From Holosporales bacterium (lineage in GTDB: Bacteria > Pseudomonadota > Alphaproteobacteria > BNTO01): a DNA stretch of 11,967 nucleotides. Where the stretch lies: NCBI GenBank assembly GCA_031270515.1, contig JAISXM010000050.1, positions 1-11,967 of the forward strand, given 5' to 3'. The notes under the pieces are model-generated. The model had not been told where the DNA came from. It ran no database searches and saw nothing but the letters and a program-made list of their open reading frames with translations. A program made the translations under genes and the position numbers. Of this stretch, positions 1-8,500 are shown in pieces. Within the stretch, counting starts at the first letter, position 1. The number at the start of each line of letters is the position of its first letter.

Positions 1-142
1 AGAGGCAAACAGCAAGACAAAAATTGCCATTTCTATGCTAAAGAAAGGATTGTCTTTAGATATTGTTAGTGAATGCACAGGGATGTCAGTCCATGAAATT
101 AATACTATTCAGAAAAATAGCAAGTTGAGCTCTGAAATGTGA
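1..142 (+). CDS. Rpn-family PD-(D/E)XK nuclease, 3' end only (cut by window edge)
   Basis: The reading frame enters from the left edge (first full codon at 2) and stops at TGA 140-142, giving 46 C-terminal residues. They align without gaps to the last 46 residues of the complete Rpn gene at 10835-11767, with about 35 of 46 identical, including KTKIAISML and TGMSVHEINTIQK. This is the helix-turn-helix-like tail common to Rpn (recombination-promoting nuclease / 'PD-(D/E)XK nuclease family transposase') proteins. The catalytic part lies outside the window, so whether the gene is intact cannot be judged. It is a diverged paralog on the same strand as the copy at the right end; the sequence after its stop does not match the leader repeat that follows the right-hand copy. 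Confidence 0.85.
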   Translation, partial: EANSKTKIAISMLKKGLSLDIVSECTGMSVHEINTIQKNSKLSSEM

Positions 143-155
143 CTAGGACGCCCCC

Positions 156-253
156 GAAGATAAACAAAATTCCTCCAGAGGCAATCAAATTACCCAACGA
201 TGTTCCATATTCCCAAAGATAACCAGAATCCTCCAAAGATAATCGGAATATCC
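156..253. repeat. Five degenerate 19-21 bp tandem repeats between rpn fragment and rho
   Basis: Five adjoining units can be read at 156-176, 177-195, 196-214, 215-234 and 235-253. Units 1, 4 and 5 share a core like (G/A)AAGATAA followed by an AAT and ending in CC; units 2 and 3 are more decayed. They occupy the gap between two convergent genes, the Rpn 3' end and rho. No convincing intrinsic terminator for either gene is visible in the gap. Function is unknown and the array may simply be decayed sequence. Confidence 0.4.
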
Positions 254-281
254 GCACTGATGAACTTTTTGTGATTGGGTA

Positions 282-1544
282 TCACATGTTCATCGTTTGG
301 AAGAAATCCCTGTTACACTTCGTCGCCCTAATCTTATCGAGCAAAAACTCCATGGATTCCGTCGTCCCCATCGGATTCAGCAACCTGCGCAGCACCCACA
401 TTTTTGACAAATCCGCCTTCGATACGAGCATTTCTTCTTTCCTCGTCCCAGATTTATTTATATCTATTGCGGGGAATGTGCGTTTATCCGACAGCTTCCG
501 ATCCAGCACAATTTCGGCGTTTCCGGTGCCTTTGAACTCTTCAAAAATCACCTCGTCCATTCTGGAGCCTGTGTCGACCAACGCCGTCGCAATAATCGTC
601 ATAGATCCGCCGTTTTCGATGTTTCTTGCCGCGCCAAAAAAGCGCTTTGGCTTATGCAGCGCATTCGCGTCAACGCCGCCTGTTAGCACCTTGCCGGACG
701 ACGGAACCACTGTATTGTAGGCCCGCGCCAGCCGCGTGATCGAATCCAGCAAAATCACGACATCGTTGCCGTGCTCCACAAGCCGCTTTGCCTTTTCCAG
801 CACCATCTCCATGACCTGGACGTGCCTTGATGCCGGCTCATCAAACGTGGAGCTGATGACTTCGCCCTTTACGGAGCGGGCCATGTCGGTCACCTCTTCT
901 GGGCGCTCCCCTACGAGCAGCACCATCAGCAGCGCCTCAGGGTGGTTCACGGCAATGGAGTGCGCCAAGCACTGCAACATCACCGTCTTCCCCGTCCTTG
1001 GGGGAGCGACAATCAGAGCGCGCTGCCCTTTGCCAATTGGGGAGACCAGCTCGATGATGCGCGCCGTAAAGTCCTTACATTTGCCGTCGTGGTCCTCTAT
1101 TTCAAGGTTTAGTTTTTCTGTGGGATACAGCGGCGTAAGGTTGTCGAAATTGGTCCTATGAAAAGTCCGATCCGGAGATTCGAAGTTGATCTTCGACACT
1201 TTGACCATCGCAAAGTAGCGCTCATTATCGCGCGGAGCACTGACCTCGCCCTCGACAGTGTCGCCGGTCCGTAGGCCAAATTTCTTGATGCATTGTGGGG
1301 TCACGTATATATCGTCTGGACCAGGCAGGTAATTTGCTTCTGGAGACCGCAAAAAACCAAAACCGTCTGGCAATATTTCAATGACGCCTTCGCCATATAT
1401 TGTCTCGCCACTTTCGGCCATTTTTTTTAAAAGAATAAACGTCAACTCTTGACGTCGCAATGTGGCGGCATTTTCAATTTCATACTCGCGAGATATCGCA
1501 ATAAGTTCGGAAAGGTTCTTTCCTTTCAAGTCCTTTAAATTCAT
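282..1544 (-). CDS. rho: Transcription termination factor Rho
   Basis: Rho is the hexameric RNA-dependent ATPase/helicase that terminates untranslated transcripts. The 420 residues match the usual length (E. coli 419). In order: an N-terminal Rho_N helical domain (about 1-45), a cold-shock-like RNA-binding domain (about 48-125) with GFGFLR at 61-66, and the RecA-like ATPase domain. Walker A is APPRTGKTV (180-188). The Walker B aspartate is D267 in LLDSITRLARAYN, the secondary-site Q-loop is SSGKVLTGG (282-290), and the arginine finger is R368 in SGTRKEE. All key residues are present and the gene looks functional. ATG at 1542-1544 is preceded by AGGGA four bases upstream. A short ORF and a tRNA lie upstream on the same strand. 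Identification is certain; alphaproteobacterial affinity is my impression from the sequence. Confidence 0.98.
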   Translation of the reverse strand: MNLKDLKGKNLSELIAISREYEIENAATLRRQELTFILLKKMAESGETIYGEGVIEILPDGFGFLRSPEANYLPGPDDIYVTPQCIKKFGLRTGDTVEGEVSAPRDNERYFAMVKVSKINFESPDRTFHRTNFDNLTPLYPTEKLNLEIEDHDGKCKDFTARIIELVSPIGKGQRALIVAPPRTGKTVMLQCLAHSIAVNHPEALLMVLLVGERPEEVTDMARSVKGEVISSTFDEPASRHVQVMEMVLEKAKRLVEHGNDVVILLDSITRLARAYNTVVPSSGKVLTGGVDANALHKPKRFFGAARNIENGGSMTIIATALVDTGSRMDEVIFEEFKGTGNAEIVLDRKLSDKRTFPAIDINKSGTRKEEMLVSKADLSKMWVLRRLLNPMGTTESMEFLLDKIRATKCNRDFFQTMNM

Positions 1545-1560
1545 ATTTCCCTTTTGATTT

Positions 1561-1578
1561 GATGTTACAGATGTTACA
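1561..1578. repeat. Tandem 9-bp repeat in rho 5' leader
   Basis: GATGTTACA occurs twice in perfect tandem, 16 bases upstream of the rho start codon (minus strand reads TGTAACATC twice). It lies in the untranslated leader between the possible leader ORF and rho. It could be chance or a regulatory repeat; nothing in the sequence decides. Confidence 0.4.
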
Positions 1579-1633
1579 GGAGAAAGCGTTCACATGCCTT
1601 GGTTGTGCGTACGGAACTCAGAACAGCCTCCGC

Positions 1634-1771
1634 TCAACTAAGTGTGTCGCGCCTATAGTTCTCATTATTGAAAGTATCTTGATGGGGTTTTCTGCGCCAA
1701 TTTGTGTGCGACGCAATATGACATTGCAGGATGTCCAATTCAGCACGCCAAGCTTTGCCTGCTGTTTTCAT
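1634..1771 (-). CDS. Possible 45-codon leader ORF upstream of rho
   Basis: A 45-codon frame runs from ATG (1769-1771) to TGA (1634-1636). It has a good Shine-Dalgarno, TAAGGA, six bases before the ATG. A TATACT hexamer lies just upstream, but too close to leave room for a leader, so it may not be the promoter. The peptide is basic and polar, begins MKTAGKAWRAELDIL, and matches nothing I recognise. It ends 89 bp before rho on the same strand. E. coli rho is likewise preceded by a short leader gene (rhoL) and is autoregulated by attenuation in its leader. The parallel is positional only; no sequence homology to RhoL is claimed. It could also be a chance frame. Confidence 0.4.
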   Translation of the reverse strand: MKTAGKAWRAELDILQCHIASHTNWRRKPHQDTFNNENYRRDTLS

Positions 1772-1833
1772 TGAAAATCCTTATCAGTATAATTTTTTCT
1801 AACGAGACCTATTTCCTTACGAAGATAAACTAA

Positions 1834-1854
1834 AAACGTTTAGCACAAACGTTT
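1834..1854 (-). terminator. A/T-rich hairpin just after tRNA-Arg
   Basis: AAACGTTT occurs at 1834-1841 and again at 1847-1854. Each is self-complementary, so together they form an 8-bp stem with a five-base loop, directly after the encoded CCA on the minus strand and followed by a short T run. It could serve as a 3' processing or weak termination signal. The stem has only two G-C pairs, so it is weak. Confidence 0.35.
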
Positions 1855-1930
1855 GGTGCGCCCGAGAGGACTCGAACCCCTAATCTTCAGATCCGTAGTC
1901 TGACGCTCTATCCAATTGGGCTACGGGCGC
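1854..1930 (-). tRNA. tRNA-Arg, anticodon ACG, CCA encoded
   Basis: Read on the minus strand, the 77 bases fold as a normal tRNA. The acceptor stem GCGCCCG pairs with CGGGCGC, followed by discriminator A and an encoded CCA (1854-1856). The D arm has GCCC/GAGC with one mismatch or wobble. The anticodon stem TCAGA/TCTGA encloses the loop CTACGGA, giving anticodon ACG (A34 probably edited to inosine, reading CGN codons). The T arm is AGGGG/CCTCT with loop TTCGAGT. The sequence closely resembles tRNA-Arg(ACG) of alphaproteobacteria as I remember it. It is transcribed in the same direction as rho, with its own promoter upstream. Confidence 0.95.
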
Positions 1931-1942
1931 TTCGCAATTTTA

Positions 1943-1971
1943 AATATATGCAAGTTTTGCAAAGAGTGCAA
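1943..1971 (-). promoter_or_regulatory. sigma70-type promoter of tRNA-Arg
   Basis: On the minus strand TTGCAC (1966-1971) and TATATT (1943-1948) are separated by exactly 17 bases. The -10 lies 12 bases before the mature tRNA 5' end, as expected for a tRNA transcribed with a very short leader. Confidence 0.6.
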
Positions 1972-1992
1972 CCGCTTATGCCGACGTTTACG

Positions 1993-2069
1993 TAATAGAC
2001 CTGTTGCGAAAGCCCTTTTGGGCCGTTGATTCTTGCCGTGTTGACGCAACTTTCGCAACAGGTCTAATA
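1993..2069. mobile_element. 67-bp MITE-like element with perfect inverted ends and TAATA flanks
   Basis: TAGACCTGTTGCGAAAG at 1996-2012 is repeated in perfect inverted orientation at 2050-2066. Taking the ends as GACC...GGTC (1998-2064), both sides are flanked by TAATA (1993-1997 and 2065-2069), which fits a 5-bp target duplication; TA or TNA duplication is equally possible. The 37-bp interior codes for nothing and contains a small GCCC-TTTT-GGGC hairpin. The form is that of a miniature inverted-repeat element or a shrunken insertion sequence. I cannot name the parent IS family. It sits 25 bp past the stop of the gene at 2095-3516 and just upstream of the tRNA promoter. As RNA it would form a 17-bp perfect stem and could also help end transcription. 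Confidence 0.6.
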
Positions 2070-2094
2070 AATGCGTGGAAAAAGGCCTCATTGA

Positions 2095-3516
2095 CTATAT
2101 ATCAGATGCTCTTTGTTGCCGATGTGCCGTGATCGTAGGTGCACTTTGTCGCCGATGTGCCGTGAACGCAGGCGGACACAGTTGTTGCGACGGAGCGGCA
2201 CTGATGCATTCAGAAAAATCTACTTTTTTTGCTAGAAATGTTGGGGTGTTCATGATTGCGATAAATTTTTCAACGTTTTCCTCAAATTCATCTAGCGCAA
2301 CGGGAAGTTCCTTCTTTGCATGACGAAATAATTGCTCTAGCCCCTGCAAAAATTCTTTACTGTTTCTTGGTGGTTTATGCACAACGTGATGCAGAGCAAC
2401 TGCCATACATCCGAAATGAAATTCACTCCAAATAACACAACTGTTCATAACTAAGTACGGTGCCACAGTTTTTAACATTTCATCATTCTCCAGCAATACT
2501 GATTCTATTGCAGCTGACTTTGTTAATTGAGATGCTACGCGGATTGCTGCTTGTGTATATTCCATACTCGACACGGTAGCGGCATCGTGCGGAGCTCTTG
2601 TGACAATGCCTGCATAGGTAGTACCGCCGCAACATGTCAAATAGTCAATAAACGCTTCTACTTTGCGGACCTTTATCCATCCTCGAACAAAAGTCTCCGA
2701 GCACCGGCTCAGCGCAAGGATCTCGGTATAACACGAAACGAGCTCCCCATGCGACAAGCAGTATGGATTATACTGTAGCAATTCGTTATCAATCAGATGT
2801 GCGGTTTCATGCAAAAGCACGCAATAAAACATTTCTGGACACATTCCACGCACTGTGATTCTTCCGAATCGCTCACAGCTTCCACAGTGCAAGCCTTCCA
2901 AAAGAGAGGCTTTTCTCGTCATGTCCACCGTAAAGCAGCCTTGCTGACAAGACTGGTGCCACCTGTCCCTTATGGCTGCGACAACAAGCGGAGCTTCGGG
3001 GGTTTGGAAATAGTCGGTTACAAACAAATCTGCTTTTCTTAATACAGCCAAAATATTGAAATCTTGATTTGGTATTGCACTGATTCTTTGTTCAATGAAT
3101 AACTCAAGAGTTGCACGTACTTGTTCTTCGGTTGACCAATGTCTTTGCGCAAAACGTGTTTCCGCCTTCATGTGACTAGATTTCGTCATGTCTTCAGCTG
3201 TCGAGCAGACAATCTCCTGTTGGGTGCCCGGCGATTTTTGCGCGTGATATGCATCCTTATGTCTAACGTCTTCGAAAAGCATCTGATAGCCAAGTAATAC
3301 AGTGGAGTGCAAAGTACTTAAGGGAATAGTTGCGTTTGCGAAAACTGCGGGATTAGCATCTGGATGCGAACTACTCCTTGAAGAACCAATCTTAAATGGA
3401 TGTAAAACTGGGTTCGCAAAGGCAACTGCGGATCTCTCCGCACTTTCAAGCGCTGTGCTGCATCCAAGGAGCGATATCCCTGATGCCAATAAAATAATGT
3501 TTTGTGATAATTTCAT
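2095..3516 (-). CDS. Putative lipoprotein with HExxH zincin motif (paralog 1)
   Basis: The product has 473 residues. The start is ATG 3514-3516 with GGAG six bases upstream. The N-terminus MKLSQNIILLASGISLLGC is a typical lipoprotein leader with lipobox LLGC and cysteine 19 as the predicted lipidated residue. A low-complexity linker (about 20-105) is followed by a conserved, cysteine-rich domain (about 105-440). This carries HETAH at 236-240 inside YCVLLHETAHLID, the zinc-metallopeptidase signature HExxH. Downstream glutamates in HGELVSCYTEI (E258 or E265) are candidates for the third zinc ligand, as in gluzincins. No named family is recognised, so activity and substrate are unknown. The extreme C-terminus carries a duplicated 11-residue segment (TAHRRQ.../TAHRQQ...). 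It is paralogous to the next gene upstream on the same strand (3753-5169). Membrane-anchored export is inferred from the leader; peptidase activity is inferred from one motif. Confidence 0.8.
   Translation of the reverse strand: MKLSQNIILLASGISLLGCSTALESAERSAVAFANPVLHPFKIGSSRSSSHPDANPAVFANATIPLSTLHSTVLLGYQMLFEDVRHKDAYHAQKSPGTQQEIVCSTAEDMTKSSHMKAETRFAQRHWSTEEQVRATLELFIEQRISAIPNQDFNILAVLRKADLFVTDYFQTPEAPLVVAAIRDRWHQSCQQGCFTVDMTRKASLLEGLHCGSCERFGRITVRGMCPEMFYCVLLHETAHLIDNELLQYNPYCLSHGELVSCYTEILALSRCSETFVRGWIKVRKVEAFIDYLTCCGGTTYAGIVTRAPHDAATVSSMEYTQAAIRVASQLTKSAAIESVLLENDEMLKTVAPYLVMNSCVIWSEFHFGCMAVALHHVVHKPPRNSKEFLQGLEQLFRHAKKELPVALDEFEENVEKFIAIMNTPTFLAKKVDFSECISAAPSQQLCPPAFTAHRRQSAPTITAHRQQRASDI
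2108..2173. repeat. Tandem 33-bp duplication at the 3' end of paralog 1
   Basis: Units 2108-2140 and 2141-2173 differ at about 5 of 33 positions. They keep the reading frame, giving two 11-residue copies at the C-terminus. The paralog has only one equivalent unit (about 3793-3825), so the duplication arose after the two genes split or was lost from the other copy. Confidence 0.65.
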
Positions 3517-3577
3517 AATAACTCCAATATCAAATAAATCTAAAAATCAACAGGTCTGACCGTGACCGTCGTATACA

Positions 3578-3664
3578 GGGTTCCACATAACAAGGTTCTT
3601 AATATTCAACGCTGTATAAGCGTTGCATTGCAAAGACCTTCAGTTTATCTGTTATAGGGAACCC
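3578..3664. repeat. 87-bp imperfect palindrome between the two paralogs
   Basis: GGGTTCCACATAACA (3578-3592) pairs with TGTTATAGGGAACCC (3650-3664) at 13 of 15 positions. Further partial complementarity continues inward (AAGGT...CTT). The centre holds a perfect 6-bp hairpin, AACGCT/AGCGTT (3608-3613 and 3619-3624). It may be a small mobile palindrome, an RNA structure in the intercistronic region, or a terminator-like barrier between the paralogs. No clear target duplication is visible. Confidence 0.5.
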
Positions 3665-3752
3665 GATATAAGGTTGATAATAGAAACGATTTGAGTTTTT
3701 GTCACTATAAAATTATTGATTCACAAAAAAACTTTCAATTCGTTTTCCCGGT

Positions 3753-5169
3753 TTACTGATTGGCTGTTTTATCTTTTTTACCCACAGAAGATGCACTTTG
3801 TCGTCGGGTGCCCGTGAACGCAGGCTGGTACATTTGTTCGAACGGAACGTCACGTATGCAGGTCGAAAAATCTACTTTTTCGTCTCGAAATTCTGGGCGG
3901 TTCATGATTTCGATAAATTTCTCCACGTTTTCATCAAATTCATCTATCGCAACGGGAATCATCTCCTCTGCATGACTAAGCAACTGACCTAGCCCCTGCA
4001 AAAATTCTTCACTGTTTCTTGGTGGTTTATGCACAAAGCGATGCAGAGCAACTGCCATACATCCGAAGTGAAAATTTCTCCAAATCGCAATATTGTTGTT
4101 AAGTACGAGCTGTGCAATAACTTCAAAATGTCCATTATTCTCCGCCAGGACTGATTCTATTGCATTTGATTCTGTTAATTGAGACGCTACGCGGCTTGCT
4201 GCTTGTGTATATTCTGTACTCGACACGGCGGCGGAGTAGTTCGGATCCCTTGTTACAATGCCTGCATGGGTAGTAGCGCCGCAACATGACAAATAATCAA
4301 CAAACGCGCCGACTTCACGGACTCTCATCCATTCCCGGACAAACTCCTCAGAACACCGACTCAGCGCAAGGATCTCTACAAAACACGAAACAAGCTCCCC
4401 ATGCGACGAGCAGTTTAGATGACATTGTAGCAATTCGTGATCAATCAGATGTGCGGTTTCATGCAAAAGCACGCAATAAAACATTTCTGGGCACATTCCC
4501 TCCGCTACAATTCTACCAAATGGTTCATAATGCCCATATTGCGAACTTTCATAACGATTGACTTTTTTTGTCACGTTCTTCGCAAAGCAGCCTTGCCGAA
4601 GAGACTCCTTCCACCTCTCTTTTATATGTTCGACAACACGCGGAGCTTCGAGTGTGTGAAAATATTTGGTCAAAAACGGATATGCTTTTTTTAATACACT
4701 TGTAATATCGAAATTTTGTTTCGGTATAGCACGGTTTTCTTGCGTTACTAACAAATCAACCACGGCGCGCACTTGTTCATTGTTTGACCAACGTTTTTGG
4801 GCCAAGCGTGTCCACGCCTCCATGTGCTCAGACTTCGTCATGTATTTAACTGCCCGTTTGACAGTAGCTTGGGTTACTGACCATGGTCGTGCGTCATACG
4901 CGGATAGAGATCTAGAGTCTCCTAAAAGCGTACCATAGCAATGCAATAAATCACGCTGCAACTCACTTACGTGTAAATATGAGTTGAGATCTGTTTGTTG
5001 ATCTGGCAATTCACTCTTTAAACCTCGATTAGTATCTTGTGGAAGCGGAAGTGGGTCCACAAAGGTAATTGCGTATTTGGGACGTTCTCTTTCCGTACTT
5101 TCAATCGTGGCGCTGCATCCACGTAACGACAGACCTGATGTCAGTAAAATAATGTTTTGATAACTTCAT
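3753..5169 (-). pseudogene. HExxH zincin paralog 2, frameshifted in its signal peptide
   Basis: The body is an open 435-codon frame (3753-5060) with the same domain as paralog 1, including YCVLLHETAHLID and HGELVSCFVEI, and roughly half or more of its residues are identical. A 51-base stretch over the active site (4440-4490) is identical in DNA to 2788-2838, pointing to recent duplication or gene conversion. The expected start is ATG 5167-5169 with GGAG seven bases upstream. However, two bases present in paralog 1 (TCACAAAAC) are missing here (TCAAAAC, around 5157-5162), so that ATG leads to a stop after 22 codons. In the body frame the leader can still be read (QNIILL...RGC), but it has no ATG and its lipobox has arginine next to the glycine. 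The only candidate start is GTG 5058-5060, which has no RBS and would drop the leader. Most likely this is a recent pseudogene. A sequencing error, a +1 frameshift, or a cytoplasmic product remain possible. Confidence 0.7.
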
Positions 5170-5502
5170 AATATCTCCATAATATCCAAAATATAATAGA
5201 TCCAAACGTAATAAACTTACGCGCCTTGTATACCCAAATACAAAAAACGTAGAAATGCGTTCAGTCGTCTGACTCCCATATAATGTATTATAGCGAAGTA
5301 TCAGTGTCAGTTGTAGTATAAAAAAGAATGCTGCGGTCGATGTATACATGCGTGCGGTGTATAAATTCATCTCGATTACTTAGAGCCCATGAAGTTGCGT
5401 ACCTTTGCGAATGGCGCTACGCTTGTATAGGGGGAAGAGCTCGTTGTCGCGATAAGTAGGTTGTCGCATATAAATATAGTCGTTAGTCTTAGGGGGAATA
5501 CG
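5170..5502. other. 333-bp divergent intergenic region
   Basis: This AT-rich stretch separates the minus-strand zincin paralog from the plus-strand coiled-coil gene, so promoters for both should lie here. An inverted repeat TTGTAT/ATACAA with a six-base spacer occurs at 5226-5243 and is a possible operator. GTTGTCGC is repeated at about 5442 and 5460, ahead of the plus-strand gene, and AT-rich -10-like hexamers (TATAAA, TATTAT) are present. I find no promoter pair with good spacing on either strand, and no gene. Confidence 0.35.
5491..5496 (+). promoter_or_regulatory. Ribosome binding site deciding the start of the coiled-coil gene
   Basis: AGGGGG stands six bases before ATG 5503-5505. The frame is open upstream to a TTG at 5461, but that codon has no RBS. 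Starting at 5503 places the hydrophobic leader at the N-terminus, so 5503 is preferred. Confidence 0.7.
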
Positions 5503-8500
5503 ATGACACCAATCACAAAGTTTTACTTTAACGCGCCATTATTGCTGCTGTTTGCGGCGTCACATAATTTTTGCGTAGGATCCGAAGTGGATCCGGACGC
5601 TGTGGAGTATGCGTCTGGATCAGAGAACGAAGAAGAGGACCATGCCGCGTCAGAGGTCGGCGCTCCTGCGGACCTTCCAACGTCCACAGATGAGGAGTCC
5701 GCGACTGGGCACCGTCCGCGCAGAAGGCGCCACCCTTACCCGGTGCAAACTTGTGAAGATCCGTGGGGGCTAGTGCGGCAACTTCCTGATCGGTTCAGGG
5801 AGCAAAATCGCGTGAATCAGGAGTTCGACCACAGCCTTCGTGTAATAGCAGGCAGTGTTGATGAACTTAAAAGGCAAGTAAGTAGCTGTAATAATGTCAA
5901 TTCTGATGTTAAAAGTTTAAAAATCAAGACTACAAAAATAGATGATGCAAACGTACTTAATGATAAACACATTGCCTCAATAGAAGAGCAATGCGACATT
6001 TTAAGACGAGAAATCGAGAGGGTTGACCAGTTTTCCGCAGCGTCGCTTAACGCACAAAAGGACGATATTTTAAACCAGGCCAACATGAGATTCGTTGCAA
6101 TGCGCGATGACGTAAGGGAGCACATGAATGCCCAGTTTGTCGCGCAACAAAACGCTTTGAGCGGGATCCTTCACCAAGTTAACGGCGATTTAGGGCTGCT
6201 CAAGCGCGTGTTGGGCGCGTCTTCGGAGACGAAATCTCTGCCAGACCATTTTTTGCGTAAAAATCGGCTGGACACACTCATCGACGACGTTACGAATTTG
6301 TCCGGTCAGGTCGCGATTGCACTAAACCGCATAGGGAATCCGCTTGAGCTAAATGTGCACGAAATTTATCACGGCTTTGATGATGAATTGATTGAACCAC
6401 TCAATGTGGTGGGGCTAATAACTCGTTTGGCGGAGCACTTGCTTACGATCAAAAACACATTTGAGGAGCGGGTGCACAGCCTTGCGAGCGAAGACATGCG
6501 GCCTGCGATGGAAGCGTTGGACGAGCACAGTCAGCAATTGGTGCAAAACGCGAATAATATACAGACGTTGGCTGCCGTGCTGGGGTCAGTAACAGCAGAC
6601 GATGTCACCAATTTGCAAAATATTGAGGAGCTGGTTGACAGCAAAGTACACGAAGCAGTCACTAACGACGAAACAAATGAAAAAATATTGGAAAAATTAA
6701 GATCTTTAGTCGGGGGCGAAGTTAATAAGCACATAGAGACTTTACTTAATAAAGTTACAGTATGTGAGGCCGCGGTCGCCCCAGTCATGCAGTTAGCGCA
6801 AAATGTGGGCGCCACCAGCGCAACCGTTTCCGCGCATGAAGCTCGCTTGAGCGCGCTCGACACGAATGTTGCGGCAATCAGCAGCGGGTTTGCGACGTTA
6901 CAAAACAATTTTAACGAGGTGTCGGTTCTCAGCAGTACGGCGACGAGCAATGTCACAGACCTGACCAGAAGGGTCAGCGAGCTGGAAACATCTGTGGATC
7001 AACATAAAATCGACATTCCAATGATAAAGCAGGATATTGAGCGCCTTGAAGGAAAGCAAACAACTGATTTGGAAGCGCTGAACGAATTAATTACAAACCT
7101 TTCATCCTCGTTAAGCAGTTTAACATCCAGAGTTGATTCTACAGACGAAGACTTATCCAACAAGTTAAATCAGAAAGCTGCAGAGTTTTTGGCCGCAAAC
7201 GGAGCGTTGGAGACCACTGTTACGCAAAATAAACAATCCATCGACGCTCAACTTCTTGAGTTGCAAAATTTTATTAGTACAGTTCAAGCATCGGACGCAT
7301 CTCAGCACAACGATTTGCTGTCGTTAATTACGGACGTTAATAATTTGAAAGGGACTCTTGCTGATTTCAACATTGAAAGTGCCCAAGGAGAAATGACGGC
7401 ACGTATCATCGGTTTAGAAACGTACGTCGGGAGCGGAGGTGGAGGCGGAGGCGACGCAGGCCCCAACCTAACATCGCAAGTCGCAACTATTAATACGCAA
7501 CTAGAAACGTTCAACTCGAGCTTGACAGCCTTGACCCTAGAATCAGCATCAACGAGCACTCTTGCTGCCAGTTTAAATCTGCGCCTGTCGCAAATAGAGG
7601 GCGCTGACTATGGGACCCGCATCGCAGCAATAGAGTCCGCCAACGTTGCTTCACTCATAGCGTCGCTCGATGTCGCCTCCTTAAACACAAGAGTTGCGGC
7701 GCTGGAGGGGGGGCAATTCGACAGCAAAATCGCTGCGTTAAATACCGCGCTGTCAACACAGATCTCTGCATTGGAGGCCACATCATTGGCGAACTTCAGT
7801 AATGCGGAGACGAACATAAATAGAGTAGACGACAAGCTGGACACGCTAAAAGAGCAAATAGATGAAGAATTAGATTTACTTAGGAATACACTTGGGGGCT
7901 TATCTGTTGAAGAATTGTCGCTGCTTTCAACGAATGTGTCTACCTTACAGAGCGGTTTATCCACGCTAAAGTCGGATACGGAGGCGGCGCTTGCGGATTT
8001 GGGGACGCGCACTCAAACATTGGAAAGCAATACCTATTTTGCCGTGGCAGAGCAAGTCACAGCATATCAGCAGGAGGTCGCAGGGATGATTGCAGCTGCG
8101 ATTGGTAATATTACGAATCCGGATGATTCAACTGCTCCTGATGTATTGACGCGTTTGAATGCGTTGGAAAGCGGACAAGCTGAGTGCGAAAGTGCGCGCA
8201 CAACCCAAGAGACGTTTAATAGTGATACGTCAGAAAGCTTGCAAACTTTGGACGCCCGCATTACAAGCGAGATTGCGATCGTCAAAGCGTTGATCACTGG
8301 CACACCAATTCCAACGGAGCCAACGGAGCCGACGGACCCTGGGGATACTGACCCTGGACAGACGAACCCTGGCCAGACGACTCCTCCAACAATAACGGAT
8401 CCAGACATCCAAAGCGCAATCGCGGCACTTCAGTCGGAAATAAATGCGCTAAATACGGAATACGAGGCTGTTCAAGCTTTGTTAGCGGAGAAAGTCGGAG

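Noticed and set aside
271..1161. Plus-strand ORFs of 149 and 141 codons opposite rho
   Set aside because: Rho is unambiguous on the minus strand; these are shadows.
3549..3558. CAACAGGTCT matching the end of the 67-bp inverted-repeat element
   Set aside because: A 10-base match is expected many times by chance in 12 kb, and no partner end or target duplication is present.
2075..3559. Plus-strand ORFs opposite zincin paralog 1, with similar ones opposite paralog 2
   Set aside because: They are complementary-strand frames of conserved coding sequence. The minus strand carries the lipoprotein leader and HExxH domain in both paralogs.
5058..5060. GTG as the true start of zincin paralog 2
   Set aside because: It has no RBS and would remove the leader shared with paralog 1. 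The aligned ATG and RBS at 5167-5175 show where the original start was.
5101..5370. 89-codon minus-strand ORF in the divergent intergenic region
   Set aside because: Its end is the out-of-frame reading of the frameshifted paralog 2 leader, including that gene's own RBS and ATG at 5167-5169. The upstream part has no RBS and lies in likely promoter sequence.
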